A stretch of DNA of 37,625 nt from Rhodobiaceae bacterium UBA6963. GTDB lineage: Bacteria; Pseudomonadota; Alphaproteobacteria; RS24. The DNA lies in the NCBI GenBank assembly GCA_002450335.1, contig DJZB01000039.1, forward strand, positions 1 to 37,625. The letters are read 5' to 3'. This document shows positions 6,602 through 14,172 of this stretch, piece by piece. How positions within the stretch are numbered: position 1 is the first letter of the stretch; each line of letters begins with the position of its first letter. Both the position numbers and the translations under genes were made by a program. A model generated the notes under the pieces. The model was given only the letters and a program-made list of their open reading frames with translations. It searched no databases and was not told the origin of the DNA.

Positions 6602-8716
6602 CTACTCAGTCTCTTGATTGGCGTTGCCAATTGAGGCAACCACTTCAATTTTGCGGCTATCCGGTAATTCCTTGAAGGACAGCACATGAACATCTTCAAT
6701 ATTTTGTCGAACCAGTTTTGAAAAGGCACGGCGGATGAAGGGTGAAACAACAATGACGGGCTGGCGTCCTTCGGAAGCCAACTTTTCATTTACAGCATTA
6801 ATTTCGCCAAGAATTTGCTGGGCGAGGCCGGTATCAATAATCAAATCGCTCTCATTTTGTTGGCGATAAGTAGTAATCAACATCTGCTCCAGCTCTGCAT
6901 CAAGCGTAATAACGGGCAAGGTTGAGTTTAATGGGGCAACTTGTTGAATAAGCAAACCACTGAGGGCTGGGCGCAATATTTCTGCGGAATCTGTGATACT
7001 CAGATTTCTGTCAGACATATTGGCAAGTTCTTCAAGTATCCGCTTAAGATCGCTAATCGGTACGTTTTCGGTCAGTAATTCGCGTAAAATTCCGGTGAGA
7101 TGATGCAACGGCACCAGTTTTGGAACAGCGGATTGCACTAGGTTGGGCGACGAATTGGCAAGATTATCGAGCAGCATTTGAACGTCGTCTTGTCCGATAA
7201 GGTCACCGGCAAATTTATTCAATAATTTATTAAGATGAGTTGCCAATACAGACTCAGGCGCGACAACAACATAACTGTCACTTTCAGCTTTGGTCTTATC
7301 GGTGGCTTTAATCCATATAGCATCCATCCCAAAAGTTGGATCTTTGGTATCAATGCCGTCTAATTTGATTTTTGAGTTTTCTCCGGGAATAGCCAGCAAG
7401 CGGTCAGGGTAGACTTTATCGTCGCCGACAATCGTATGCCCCATGCGAATGCGATATTGATTAGAGTCGAGCGTCAGGTCATCGCGAATGCGCACAGGTG
7501 GAACAACAAAGCCAAGTGCGCGAGACACCTGTTTTCTGATGCTTGTGATGCGATTTATCAACGGCCCACCGGCGTCGTCATCCACCATTTCGACAAGTCC
7601 ATACCCCAGTTGAACTGAAACTGCAGAATTATCCGTCACATCATCCAGTTCAATCTGATCCGGTTTTTTCTCTGCTAGAGCTTCTGCCTCGGCCTCAGCT
7701 TCGGCAATGGCTTCTTGGGCCGGTTCATTTTGTTCACGGCGAAATATTAAAAATCCGGCGGCACCGGCCAGCACGGCAGCACTCAGAAATAAGAAATTCG
7801 GCATCCCCGGTACAAAGCCGATAAGCATTAAAACGCCAGCGACAGGTATCCATGCGCGCGACAGGCTGATTTGGTTGCCGATATGCTTAGCCATGTCCTG
7901 TGTCGTTGACACACGGGTCACAATAATAGCGGTCGAAATCGCTAGCAGCAGGGATGGTATCTGAGCAACCAGCCCATCACCGATAGATAGGAGAATGTAA
8001 TTACTGGCGGCTTCTTCAATGCCAAGGTCATGCTGAACCATACCAATAATCAAGCCACCGATAATATTAATCGCCAAAATAAGAATACCTGCGACTGCGT
8101 CACCTTTTACGAATTTAGACGCACCATCCATGGCTCCGTAAAAGTCGGCTTCACTGGAAATTTCTTCGCGGCGGAGTTTGGCTTCTTCATTTGAAAGCAC
8201 ACCGGCATTGAGATCAGCATCAATAGCCATTTGTTTGCCGGGCATGGCATCCAACGTAAATCTTGCAGAAACCTCTGATACGCGCCCAGCACCTCGGGTG
8301 ATAACGACGAGGTTGATAATCACCAGAATAATAAAGACGAAAATACCGACAGTATAATTGCCGGAAATAACAAATTGTCCAAAGGCCTCAATGACGCGCC
8401 CGGCTGCAGCGGTACCTGTATGGCCTTCATTCAAAACAACGCGAGTAGAAGCGACATTCAGCCCAAGCCGCAAAATAGTGGCAATCAGCAAAAGTGAGGG
8501 GAAACTTGAAAAATCGAGGGGTCTATATGTATTGATGGCAACCATCAATATCAGTAATGACACTAAAATGTTTCCGACAAAGAAAACATCGAGCATAAAA
8601 ACGGGAACAGGCAGAACCATCATAGTGATAAGCGCCAGAATCCCGACTGGCATAACAAGACCGGTCAGTATCATCTTTGAATTCTGGCTTCTCAAAAAAT
8701 TGAGCGTCATTTCCAT
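6602..8716 (-). CDS. flhA: Flagellar export gate protein FlhA
   Basis: This 704-aa protein is the major export-gate subunit of the flagellar type III secretion system. The N-terminal half has about eight membrane helices. The FHIPEP-family signature lies at about 145-169 (RVSEVSARFTLDAMPGKQ, then MAIDADLNAG), followed by SEADFYGAMDGASKFVKGDA. A cytoplasmic linker rich in Glu and Ala (about 330-350) leads to the soluble chaperone-docking domain (RIRDDLTLDSNQYRIRMG onward), which ends KIEVVASIGN. The length is normal. It is the first gene of the minus-strand unit flhA-flhF-flhG-fliA, with an AAGGGAA ribosome site and a sigma-54 element about 150 bases upstream. flhB and the fliOPQR genes are not in the window. 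Confidence 0.97.
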   Translation of the reverse strand: MEMTLNFLRSQNSKMILTGLVMPVGILALITMMVLPVPVFMLDVFFVGNILVSLLILMVAINTYRPLDFSSFPSLLLIATILRLGLNVASTRVVLNEGHTGTAAAGRVIEAFGQFVISGNYTVGIFVFIILVIINLVVITRGAGRVSEVSARFTLDAMPGKQMAIDADLNAGVLSNEEAKLRREEISSEADFYGAMDGASKFVKGDAVAGILILAINIIGGLIIGMVQHDLGIEEAASNYILLSIGDGLVAQIPSLLLAISTAIIVTRVSTTQDMAKHIGNQISLSRAWIPVAGVLMLIGFVPGMPNFLFLSAAVLAGAAGFLIFRREQNEPAQEAIAEAEAEAEALAEKKPDQIELDDVTDNSAVSVQLGYGLVEMVDDDAGGPLINRITSIRKQVSRALGFVVPPVRIRDDLTLDSNQYRIRMGHTIVGDDKVYPDRLLAIPGENSKIKLDGIDTKDPTFGMDAIWIKATDKTKAESDSYVVVAPESVLATHLNKLLNKFAGDLIGQDDVQMLLDNLANSSPNLVQSAVPKLVPLHHLTGILRELLTENVPISDLKRILEELANMSDRNLSITDSAEILRPALSGLLIQQVAPLNSTLPVITLDAELEQMLITTYRQQNESDLIIDTGLAQQILGEINAVNEKLASEGRQPVIVVSPFIRRAFSKLVRQNIEDVHVLSFKELPDSRKIEVVASIGNANQETE

Positions 8717-8863
8717 GACATTTCCCTTTCTTAACCCGTTATTGTCAAAAACCCGACAGCCTATAAGGAACTGCTTATTTGGTCTTTAACTTGCATAAAC
8801 AGCGAAAAAGGTGGCTTTTAAGATCAAAATTCATCTTTTCCGCGTTTTGGCTCATTGGGATAA

Positions 8864-8880
8864 GGCAAAATGCATGCCAC
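8864..8880 (-). promoter_or_regulatory. Probable sigma-54 promoter for flhA unit
   Basis: On the minus strand the sequence reads GTGGCATGCATTTTGCC, with GG and GC separated by exactly 10 bases. It is about 150 bases from the flhA ATG, a longer leader than at the other sigma-54 sites in this window. Confidence 0.6.
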
Positions 8881-8921
8881 TTCGTGTTTAGCCCGTAAAA
8901 TTGCGGTGGCGCGCACTGATA

Positions 8922-8938
8922 AAGCCTTTAAAAGGCTT
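8922..8938. promoter_or_regulatory. Palindrome between divergent sigma-54 promoters
   Basis: AAGCCTTT-A-AAAGGCTT is a perfect inverted repeat of 8-base arms with a 1-base centre. Its centre (8930) is about 53 bases from the -24 GG of both the flhA-facing and the flgP-facing promoter. An activator or upstream-regulator site is plausible. No copy was noticed beside the other sigma-54 promoters. Confidence 0.4.
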
Positions 8939-8980
8939 GAAATCAGGCAATTTTCTGTTTTGTCCACGCCTTGAGCGGCC

Positions 8981-8997
8981 TTGGCATGAAAGATGCA
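8981..8997 (+). promoter_or_regulatory. Probable sigma-54 promoter for flgP-flgT operon
   Basis: TTGGCATGAAAGATGCA has GG and GC 10 bases apart and lies about 40 bases before the flgP ATG at 9036. The -12 reads ATGC rather than TTGC. Confidence 0.68.
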
Positions 8998-9035
8998 TCT
9001 GCTTCAGCAGTCATTTTTGTCACGGAGTACGTATT

Positions 9036-9542
9036 ATGACACGACGTTTTACTAAATTTTATGCGGCAATCGCCGTTTCCTGCTTGGTTGCAGCCTGCGG
9101 ATATGAGCTTAAGGTGGTTGACACCAACGCTATCAATCCAGAGGACAGCAAAGCTTTTCAGCAGGAGCTAAAGTCTTATTCAATGGTTTCAGACGGCAAC
9201 GTCCAAACCATTCCGACGCTAACAGCAGTTGGATATGCGGTAGTTTCAACACAGCCAGGTAAATCCGATGCCCAGCGTCGTCTCATGGCTATTCGTGCCG
9301 CCCGTATGGCTGCTATTCGCGAATTAGCCGAGCAAATTCACGGTCTGCAAGTAGACAGTAATACTACTGTTGTCGATCTCATGGTTCAGAACGATACCTT
9401 TAGAGGTGTCGTGACCGGTATTATTCGCGGAGCGCGAACAGTACGTATTAACCCAACAGGGTCTGATACTTATGAGATTGTTCTTGAAATAGACAGAGAC
9501 GTTATTGCTCGTTTAATCCAGGCTGCTGACAGATATACGTGA
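9036..9542 (+). CDS. flgP: FlgP-like outer-membrane lipoprotein (LPP20 type)
   Basis: This 168-aa lipoprotein starts at the ATG at 9036, which has GGAG 8 bases upstream and places the lipobox correctly (SCLVAAC, lipidated Cys21). A start at 8901 in the same frame would bury the signal peptide. The mature part has the SHS2-like LPP20/FlgP character: SDAQRRLMAIRAARMAAIRE followed by LAEQIHGLQVDSNTTV and RGVVTGIIRGARTV. In Vibrio and Rhodobacter, FlgP forms part of the H-ring/basal-disk structure around the L and P rings. It is followed by flgT, which supports the assignment, and is preceded by a sigma-54 promoter. Confidence 0.85.
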   Translation: MTRRFTKFYAAIAVSCLVAACGYELKVVDTNAINPEDSKAFQQELKSYSMVSDGNVQTIPTLTAVGYAVVSTQPGKSDAQRRLMAIRAARMAAIRELAEQIHGLQVDSNTTVVDLMVQNDTFRGVVTGIIRGARTVRINPTGSDTYEIVLEIDRDVIARLIQAADRYT

Positions 9543-9583
9543 GTATATTGGAAGCTTTGACAAATTAGGAAAGGAGGAGGTTT

Positions 9584-10714
9584 ATGCGTAATATATTGAA
9601 ATTATGTATTTTTATGCTTGTTTTGACTTTTTCTTTTCTATTTGGGCCAGCAAATGCGGGTGTCAATATTGTTGAAGTGACTGGACGCGCTGCTTTGTCA
9701 GATCAATATACATCTGATGAATTGCGCCGCATGGCGTTGGAGGATGCGCTTTATCTTGCCGCTCTACAAGGGGAAGCCCGTGTTGACGGTTTTAGCTTTA
9801 TCGACGAGATGACGAACTTAACCGAGCAAGTTCTGGTGCGCCCCGGCGATAGCATCCTAGATTACAGCTTGTTGGAAGAAAATCAGACCGAGCATCATTT
9901 CGAGGTCAAAATTCGTGCCGTGACAGGCCACATTGATGATGCCTGCAGTTCTTCCATGAAAAGTCGACTGCACGTTTATAGCCCGCAAATTAACATGGCG
10001 CGTAATGCGCCAGCATGGTCTGCAGGTCTGGCCAAAAAAATGGTCAGTATTCTGGTTGAGGAAATCGATAAGTCAAAAAACCTTGAACCGGTCAATCAAA
10101 TGTATATGTCGTACGATCCTGTAAAGGCCAAAAGTGTCGGCAGTGCGATGGATTATAATACGATTATGACATCAAGCGCGGTTGCATCGGGTGATTTTGC
10201 TGTTGCACCGCGTATAGAGATTCGTCAACGCCGAGAAAATATGGGCTATGTGGCGAAAAGCAAGCAACTTGATATCATCGTGCATGTTGATGTTTACGAC
10301 CATCTTGGTGAGATGGTGACACGTAAGTCTTTTCCGGTGACGCATCGCGTTGGGTTCGAGTTTTATCTTGATACCGTGAACACGCTGACTGCGCCGTCTA
10401 GAGATAATCTGCTGGCTCAGTTTTCTGAAGATTTTAAACACTTTATAATGAATTTCGGACAGGCGTTTTCCTGTCGTCCCGTTACAGGAAAACTTACCCT
10501 TGATAAGGATAATCGTTTACGTGTCGATTTTGGCGTTGCAAAAGGTGTGTCCCAAAACCATCTGGCGATGGTTGCTGGAAATGATACCCCCTGGACGGTC
10601 TTACGGGTTGTTGAAGCGCGGATGAACAGTGTATTTTTGGAAACACTGGATAAACGTCAAGATAATGCGGATTTTGATGGAAAGACTGTCCGCTTCATGG
10701 AGTTAGGTCAATGA
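9584..10714 (+). CDS. flgT: FlgT-like H-ring protein
   Basis: This 376-aa periplasmic protein has a signal peptide (cleavage near GPANAG, residue about 25). The mature N-terminus reads VNIVEVTGRAALSDQYTSDE with RMALEDALYLAAL shortly after, as in FlgT and other SHS2-type envelope proteins. The length matches Vibrio FlgT (about 377 aa). FlgT forms the H ring that surrounds the L/P rings and helps anchor the stator. Two cysteines (DDACSSS, FSCRP) could form a disulfide between domains. It has a strong AGGAAAGGAGGAGG ribosome site, lies 41 bases after flgP, and its stop overlaps the next start (ATGA). The family call rests on the N-terminal domain, length and context; the C-terminal half is divergent. 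Confidence 0.82.
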   Translation: MRNILKLCIFMLVLTFSFLFGPANAGVNIVEVTGRAALSDQYTSDELRRMALEDALYLAALQGEARVDGFSFIDEMTNLTEQVLVRPGDSILDYSLLEENQTEHHFEVKIRAVTGHIDDACSSSMKSRLHVYSPQINMARNAPAWSAGLAKKMVSILVEEIDKSKNLEPVNQMYMSYDPVKAKSVGSAMDYNTIMTSSAVASGDFAVAPRIEIRQRRENMGYVAKSKQLDIIVHVDVYDHLGEMVTRKSFPVTHRVGFEFYLDTVNTLTAPSRDNLLAQFSEDFKHFIMNFGQAFSCRPVTGKLTLDKDNRLRVDFGVAKGVSQNHLAMVAGNDTPWTVLRVVEARMNSVFLETLDKRQDNADFDGKTVRFMELGQ

Positions 10715-11184
10715 ACAGGGTTTTAAACCGGCCATCTAAAGGATTTGTAAAAACACTTCTCGGCTTATGTTTTGGTGTTTTTTTGCTGTTAACACCGGCT
10801 AAATCAGCTGCAGAGGCGCTGATTGTGCTTGAATATAATGGAGCCCAAAGTGCCGGAAGTTCAGGTAATGATAGTGATAATGCTTTTGTTCAGGATCACA
10901 ACCATTCGGCTGAACATGTTGTTGGACGCAATGAGACCTTATCTACCATAATGAACAAATATTATCGCAGTAGCGGCTTGAACAGAGAGTTCCTGTCACT
11001 GGCGATTGTTCAAGCCAACCCAAAGGCTTTTGTTCGGCAAAACCCGAACTACTTATTCGCGGGACGAAAACTCCGTTTGCCGTCTGTTAATGAGATTCAA
11101 TCTATGATTTTGGGGCAAAAAACCTCATCCAGCAATAGGTCGTCGGGAAAGGTTAGTGATGAAATTTTCTTTTTCGGCAATTAA
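10711..11184 (+). CDS. Exported LysM/FimV-N-like protein in H-ring operon
   Basis: This 157-aa protein has a signal peptide (hydrophobic residues about 15-33, LLGLCFGVFLLLTPAKSAAE). A single LysM/FimV-type domain occupies about residues 69-128: HVVGRNETLSTIMNKYY, then LAIVQANPKAFVRQNPN and FAGRKLRLPS. LysM domains bind peptidoglycan; FimV-type versions occur in the polar landmark proteins FimV and HubP. Here there is no transmembrane or cytoplasmic part, so it is a soluble periplasmic protein. It overlaps flgT by 4 bases at its start and flgA by about 26 bases at its end, implying translational coupling. A role in fixing the H ring to the cell wall is inference from position. Confidence 0.8.
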   Translation: MNRVLNRPSKGFVKTLLGLCFGVFLLLTPAKSAAEALIVLEYNGAQSAGSSGNDSDNAFVQDHNHSAEHVVGRNETLSTIMNKYYRSSGLNREFLSLAIVQANPKAFVRQNPNYLFAGRKLRLPSVNEIQSMILGQKTSSSNRSSGKVSDEIFFFGN

Positions 11185-11920
11185 CTTTATTTTCGGGCTT
11201 ACGCTTTTACTCATTCCATCTCAGGGGCAGGGCGCGCTTGATAATTCTCAGGATGAAGACATTCTTCGCGATGTGGTTGGTGTTGAGGTCAAGGAAGCGG
11301 TTTCTGACTACTTGAAAACCCACCAAATCAAAGGGACACCGATGGTGCGCGATGATAAATTTTATTTCACCTGCGCGGATGATCTTGAAACAGTCGCAAC
11401 CAATGAAACCTTTAAAACAATCAGGGTTTCCTGCGCATATCCGGTGGAGAGAAACGCTTATATCCGCACGCGTGTTGAGGGGTCTGTTGTGGCTCTTAAC
11501 GCAGATAATGCGACGAACGATACCCAGGCGACGCGAATTGTTTTAGCTCATAGCGTGTCTGCGGGTGAATTGCTGACTCAAGAAAATCTCAAATCTGTCG
11601 TATTACCTCACTATAACGGTTTTGGCGGGTTTTTTGACCTATCTCATGTTCTTGGACGCAAAACCAAGACACCTTTACGTGAAGGAACGGTGCTGTTATC
11701 GCGTCATCTCGTTCCAAATTGGACGATTCAAGCAGAACAGCAGGTTGATATTGAGAATACGATATCTGGCATTAATGTGACAACAGTCGGCATTGCCTTG
11801 GAAAACGGGCATGTTGGAGATATTATTAAGGTCAAAAACCTCAATAGCGACACAGTTATTGAGGGTTTTGTGATTAATAGAAAAAAAATCAAAATAAATG
11901 CTAAAGTGGACTTCATGTAA
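11159..11920 (+). CDS. flgA: FlgA, P-ring assembly chaperone
   Basis: This 253-aa periplasmic protein is required for FlgI polymerisation into the P ring. The ATG at 11159 is preferred over the adjacent GTG at 11156; AAGG precedes it. The signal peptide is about residues 1-26. The C-terminal SAF-type region is clear: RIVLAHSVSAGELLTQENL, then DLSHVLGRKTKTPLREGTVL and ITV-type strands ending GHVGDIIKVKNLNSDTVIEG. The length is usual for FlgA. It overlaps the preceding LysM gene and is followed by flgM, as in many flg operons; flgI lies in a separate unit at 21951. Confidence 0.92.
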   Translation: MKFSFSAINFIFGLTLLLIPSQGQGALDNSQDEDILRDVVGVEVKEAVSDYLKTHQIKGTPMVRDDKFYFTCADDLETVATNETFKTIRVSCAYPVERNAYIRTRVEGSVVALNADNATNDTQATRIVLAHSVSAGELLTQENLKSVVLPHYNGFGGFFDLSHVLGRKTKTPLREGTVLLSRHLVPNWTIQAEQQVDIENTISGINVTTVGIALENGHVGDIIKVKNLNSDTVIEGFVINRKKIKINAKVDFM

Positions 11921-11949
11921 GTCGTTAATGTTATTGTAGGAGATTAACA

Positions 11950-12243
11950 ATGGTTGATTCAGTAAAAAACTTAGTCAGTCGCATCGATCCACAAAACAAA
12001 TCCGTGGTTCAAAAAGCGTCAGTAGAAACAGAAGCGAAAACTTCTGCTTCAGGACGTGTAACTTCTCCGGGTCAAGAGGCTTCTGTAAAGGTTTCAGATA
12101 TTTCTAAACTTTCAAAAGAACCTCCGGTTGACTTCGAAGCAGTTGAACGGATTAAGACAGCTATTTCAAAGGGGCAGTACCCTATCGATTTAGATCGTGT
12201 TTCCGATGCTTTATTGGATGCTTATGTGGAGTTGAAAAGTTAG
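11950..12243 (+). CDS. flgM: Anti-sigma-28 factor FlgM
   Basis: This 97-aa protein has a disordered, Ser/Lys-rich N-terminal half and the FlgM C-terminal sigma-binding region (VDFEAVERIKTAISKGQY, then IDLDRVSDALLDAYVEL, residues about 60-95). FlgM holds FliA inactive until it is exported through the completed hook. It has an AGGAG ribosome site, lies 29 bases after flgA and is followed by the FlgN-like gene. Confidence 0.93.
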   Translation: MVDSVKNLVSRIDPQNKSVVQKASVETEAKTSASGRVTSPGQEASVKVSDISKLSKEPPVDFEAVERIKTAISKGQYPIDLDRVSDALLDAYVELKS

Positions 12244-12256
12244 ATATATCTAGCTT

Positions 12257-12634
12257 ATGACTCCCAGCATTCAGTTTGATGACTTTTTGTTAACGTTTGA
12301 GCGTAGCCTTGAGCGTGTCTTGTCATCTGCGTCAAATTCCTCCTCATCCCCTAACGATAGCTCTACCGGAACCTCCGGCATAAATCATTCTGAAATCGAA
12401 AATACTATTAAAGAACTGGGTGCAGTTCTTGATGAACATTTGCCTCAGCAAATTGCTGCCATTAGCAGCGGTGAGGTCAGTTTGACGACAGAACAGGTTG
12501 ACCGGCTTAAAGATAATTTAAAGCAGCTTGAAAAACTTGAAATTATGGCCCAATCTCGTCTGGCGTGGGTTAATTCACTTGGCAATGAAATGGCCGACTG
12601 GGTTGATAAGCTCGATGGCCCGCGAAAAGATTAA
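12257..12634 (+). CDS. FlgN-like chaperone candidate
   Basis: This 125-aa protein is predicted mostly helical: a short N-terminal helix, a Ser/Asn-rich linker (residues about 26-46), then two long helices (EIENTIKELGAVLDEHLPQQ and VDRLKDNLKQLEKLEIMAQS). It follows flgM by 13 bases, the usual position of flgN, whose product is the export chaperone for FlgK and FlgL. Sequence similarity to FlgN is weak by eye, so the call depends mainly on size, helical character and gene order. The ribosome site is poor. Confidence 0.6.
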   Translation: MTPSIQFDDFLLTFERSLERVLSSASNSSSSPNDSSTGTSGINHSEIENTIKELGAVLDEHLPQQIAAISSGEVSLTTEQVDRLKDNLKQLEKLEIMAQSRLAWVNSLGNEMADWVDKLDGPRKD

Positions 12635-12660
12635 GCACTCAGGAATTTGGTTTAAGAAAT

Positions 12661-13119
12661 TTGTCAGATTTTATCACATCACCGACCGGCATAGCCTTTC
12701 TGCTTCAAATTGCGGCACTGTTTTTCTTTGTCTTTGCAATTCTGGCCCTCTGGCAGCAGTCACGCACAATGCGACGTAATATTGATGATGTTTACCGTAT
12801 CAACGATCAAGCCAACCAAAAGCTTCAGGCCATGATTGCTCTGTTGTCAGATTTAAAACAAGAATTTGTCACAAAAAATCAAGAGATTAGCGATTTGCAC
12901 AGAATTCCGACGGATCTTGCTGATTTATCTCGCCGGATGAAGAATGTGGAAAGCGAATTCACTCGTATGGCGGATACGTTCCAGCAACAGGAGCAAATCA
13001 GCAAGGCGATAGCTATGGCCCAACGCGGTTCTAAGCGCGCAGAAATTGTTGAAGGTACCGGGCTTTCAGCTGAACAGGCGGATACGATTGTTAGATTCCA
13101 CGGACCTGACGCAGAATAA
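12661..13119 (+). CDS. Membrane-anchored DUF2802 protein
   Basis: This 152-aa protein starts at TTG (12661), the only start that keeps the N-terminal membrane helix (GIAFLLQIAALFFFVFAILA). A coiled-coil-like cytoplasmic region (about 40-115) leads to the DUF2802 end: ISKAIAMAQRGSKRAEIVEG, then TGLSAEQADTIVRFHG. DUF2802 proteins often sit in flagellar/chemotaxis clusters of polar-flagellate proteobacteria; their role is not well defined. It is the last gene of the flgP operon and converges on the lipoprotein gene, with only 7 bases between the stops and no visible terminator. Confidence 0.8.
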   Translation: MSDFITSPTGIAFLLQIAALFFFVFAILALWQQSRTMRRNIDDVYRINDQANQKLQAMIALLSDLKQEFVTKNQEISDLHRIPTDLADLSRRMKNVESEFTRMADTFQQQEQISKAIAMAQRGSKRAEIVEGTGLSAEQADTIVRFHGPDAE

Positions 13120-13126
13120 TTTTTTC

Positions 13127-13486
13127 TTACATTTCAAATTCCTGTTTACCGCATCTTAGCGTGTAAAACAGATCGTTGGTCATGGCTTGCACTTTTGATG
13201 TTTTCAGATTGACCAGAATTTTTAAATCTTGATCACCCGCTTCAAGCATATCACCCGACAGTGAGACAGGATTAATCTCCCACATGCCTTCCTTGTCGGA
13301 AACAACAACACGTTTATCAATTGACCGAACGTAGAGTTCGATGGTTTTTATTCCCAATCGATTATCCATGCAGGTAAAACTGACATGTTTAAACCTTGAT
13401 AGCCCATCACATGATGAAACAAGAAAACCTGCCATCATAATAAAGGCGATTTGAGGCTTAACTGTCCTCGTCGTCTTCAGAAACAT
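13127..13486 (-). CDS. Small lipoprotein, unknown
   Basis: With the start at the ATG at 13486 this is a 119-aa protein with a basic N-terminus, hydrophobic stretch and lipobox (AGFLVSSC, lipidated Cys26). The same frame stays open upstream to 13606 but only by reading the acidic repeat of the neighbouring gene out of frame (KRLRLKNLKKLKRLK), so that extension is rejected. The mature part has two cysteines (FTCMDNR, LRCGKQE) near its ends, probably a disulfide, and a beta-rich pattern. It overlaps the end of the acidic-tailed gene by 29 bases and is probably coupled to it. The family is not recognised. Confidence 0.65.
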   Translation of the reverse strand: MFLKTTRTVKPQIAFIMMAGFLVSSCDGLSRFKHVSFTCMDNRLGIKTIELYVRSIDKRVVVSDKEGMWEINPVSLSGDMLEAGDQDLKILVNLKTSKVQAMTNDLFYTLRCGKQEFEM

Positions 13487-14135
13487 CGGTATCTTCGTCA
13501 GAGTCTGAGGGGTCATCATCTTCTTCAGTTGTTTCGTCATAATCCTCTCCCTCATTGTCTTCAGTCTCTTCAACTTCTTCAGATTCTTCAGTCTCAGTCT
13601 CTTCAATTTCTTCAGCTTCTTCAGTCTCTTCGGCGTCTTCTTCTGGGTCTACCGGCTTTTCAATAATTTCGGCCTGACCTGCTTCCAGTAAACGTTCCGC
13701 ATCAATAAGTTTCACGTCAATTTGAATACCTGCTGGGAAACGGACACCGTTTACTTCGCAATCTTCTATGATCCTCAGGCGTTTCCATTGGTTGTCGACA
13801 TCGAAATCATCACTATCATAGTCTTCTTCGAAGTCGTCATCATAGTCTAAACTTTCATTCTCAAGATCACTCATTTCTTCTTCTGCAAGTAATGCCTGAT
13901 TTTCTGAAAGTTCTGAAATAAATCTTCTTAGCAAGACAATTCTCGCCGCAAGAGCTGCGAGACGTGTTTCTTCATTTTTCTCATTGGCGAGAAATTCTCT
14001 GATTTTTGCACGAATGTCTTTAAGAGACTCGCCTTCCAGTTTGTCGACGATTTTATCGCGGATTTCGATAATTTCCGGCGAAAGTAGCATCATTTTCGAC
14101 TTGTTATCGGATAACTCCAAATCAAACTTGTCCAT
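13458..14135 (-). CDS. Acidic-tailed protein, unknown
   Basis: The ATG at 14135 is chosen because AAGGAG precedes it by 6 bases; nine codons upstream another ATG at 14162 has no such site. The product is 225 aa. It has a helical N-terminal part (DKIVDKLEGESLKDIRAKIR, then AALAARIVLLRRFISEL), an acidic patch (about 94-118) and a small folded segment (WKRLRIIEDCEVNGVRFPAG, then DAERLLEAGQAEII). The last 65 or so residues are almost only Glu, Asp, Thr and Ser. No signal peptide is seen. It is driven by its own sigma-54 element, which interlocks with that of flgB, so a flagellar role is likely. The function is unknown. Confidence 0.75.
   Translation of the reverse strand: MDKFDLELSDNKSKMMLLSPEIIEIRDKIVDKLEGESLKDIRAKIREFLANEKNEETRLAALAARIVLLRRFISELSENQALLAEEEMSDLENESLDYDDDFEEDYDSDDFDVDNQWKRLRIIEDCEVNGVRFPAGIQIDVKLIDAERLLEAGQAEIIEKPVDPEEDAEETEEAEEIEETETEESEEVEETEDNEGEDYDETTEEDDDPSDSDEDTDVSEDDEDS
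13550..13645. repeat. Low-complexity TCTTCAG-type tract
   Basis: The plus strand repeats TTCTTCAG/TCTCTTC-type units many times, encoding the Glu/Thr/Ser tail of the acidic protein on the minus strand. Imperfect units of 3, 6 and 9 bases could change length by slippage, mostly without breaking the frame. Confidence 0.7.
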
Positions 14136-14155
14136 TTTTAACTCCTTAATGGCAC

Positions 14156-14172
14156 TTGGCATAGGAATTGCA
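14156..14172 (+). promoter_or_regulatory. Sigma-54 promoter for flgBCDEF
   Basis: TTGGCATAGGAATTGCA is a very good match with exact GG-N10-GC spacing, about 65 bases before the flgB ATG. Its -12 GC at 14170-14171 is the same dinucleotide used by the opposing promoter at 14169-14185. Confidence 0.8.

Larger units (their letters stand above)
8717..9035. other. 319-bp divergent control region flhA / flgP
   Basis: No gene is supported here. It holds a minus-strand sigma-54 element toward flhA (8864-8880), a plus-strand one toward flgP (8981-8997) and a 17-bp perfect palindrome between them (8922-8938). It also holds a partly palindromic 14-mer, CCGTAAAATTGCGG, at 8893-8906. An open frame upstream of and in phase with flgP enters this region, but no ribosome site or signal peptide supports translation there. 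The long leader between the minus promoter and flhA is unexplained. Confidence 0.7.

Noticed and set aside
8901..9035. N-terminal extension of FlgP from an upstream ATG
   Set aside because: It would bury the signal peptide and lipobox, it crosses the sigma-54 promoter, and the ATG at 9036 has a proper ribosome site.
12241..12252. Palindrome TAGATATATCTA between flgM and the FlgN-like gene
   Set aside because: Short, AT-only core, overlaps the flgM stop and has no T run; probably chance rather than a terminator or operator.
13486..13606. Upstream extension of the lipoprotein frame, rich in Lys, Arg and Leu
   Set aside because: It only reads the GAAGAA-type acidic repeat of the neighbouring gene in another frame; the lipobox is placed correctly from the ATG at 13486.
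13451..13666. Plus-strand Leu/Gln-rich open frame opposite the acidic tail
   Set aside because: Low-complexity shadow of the acidic repeat; no ribosome site and no folded character.
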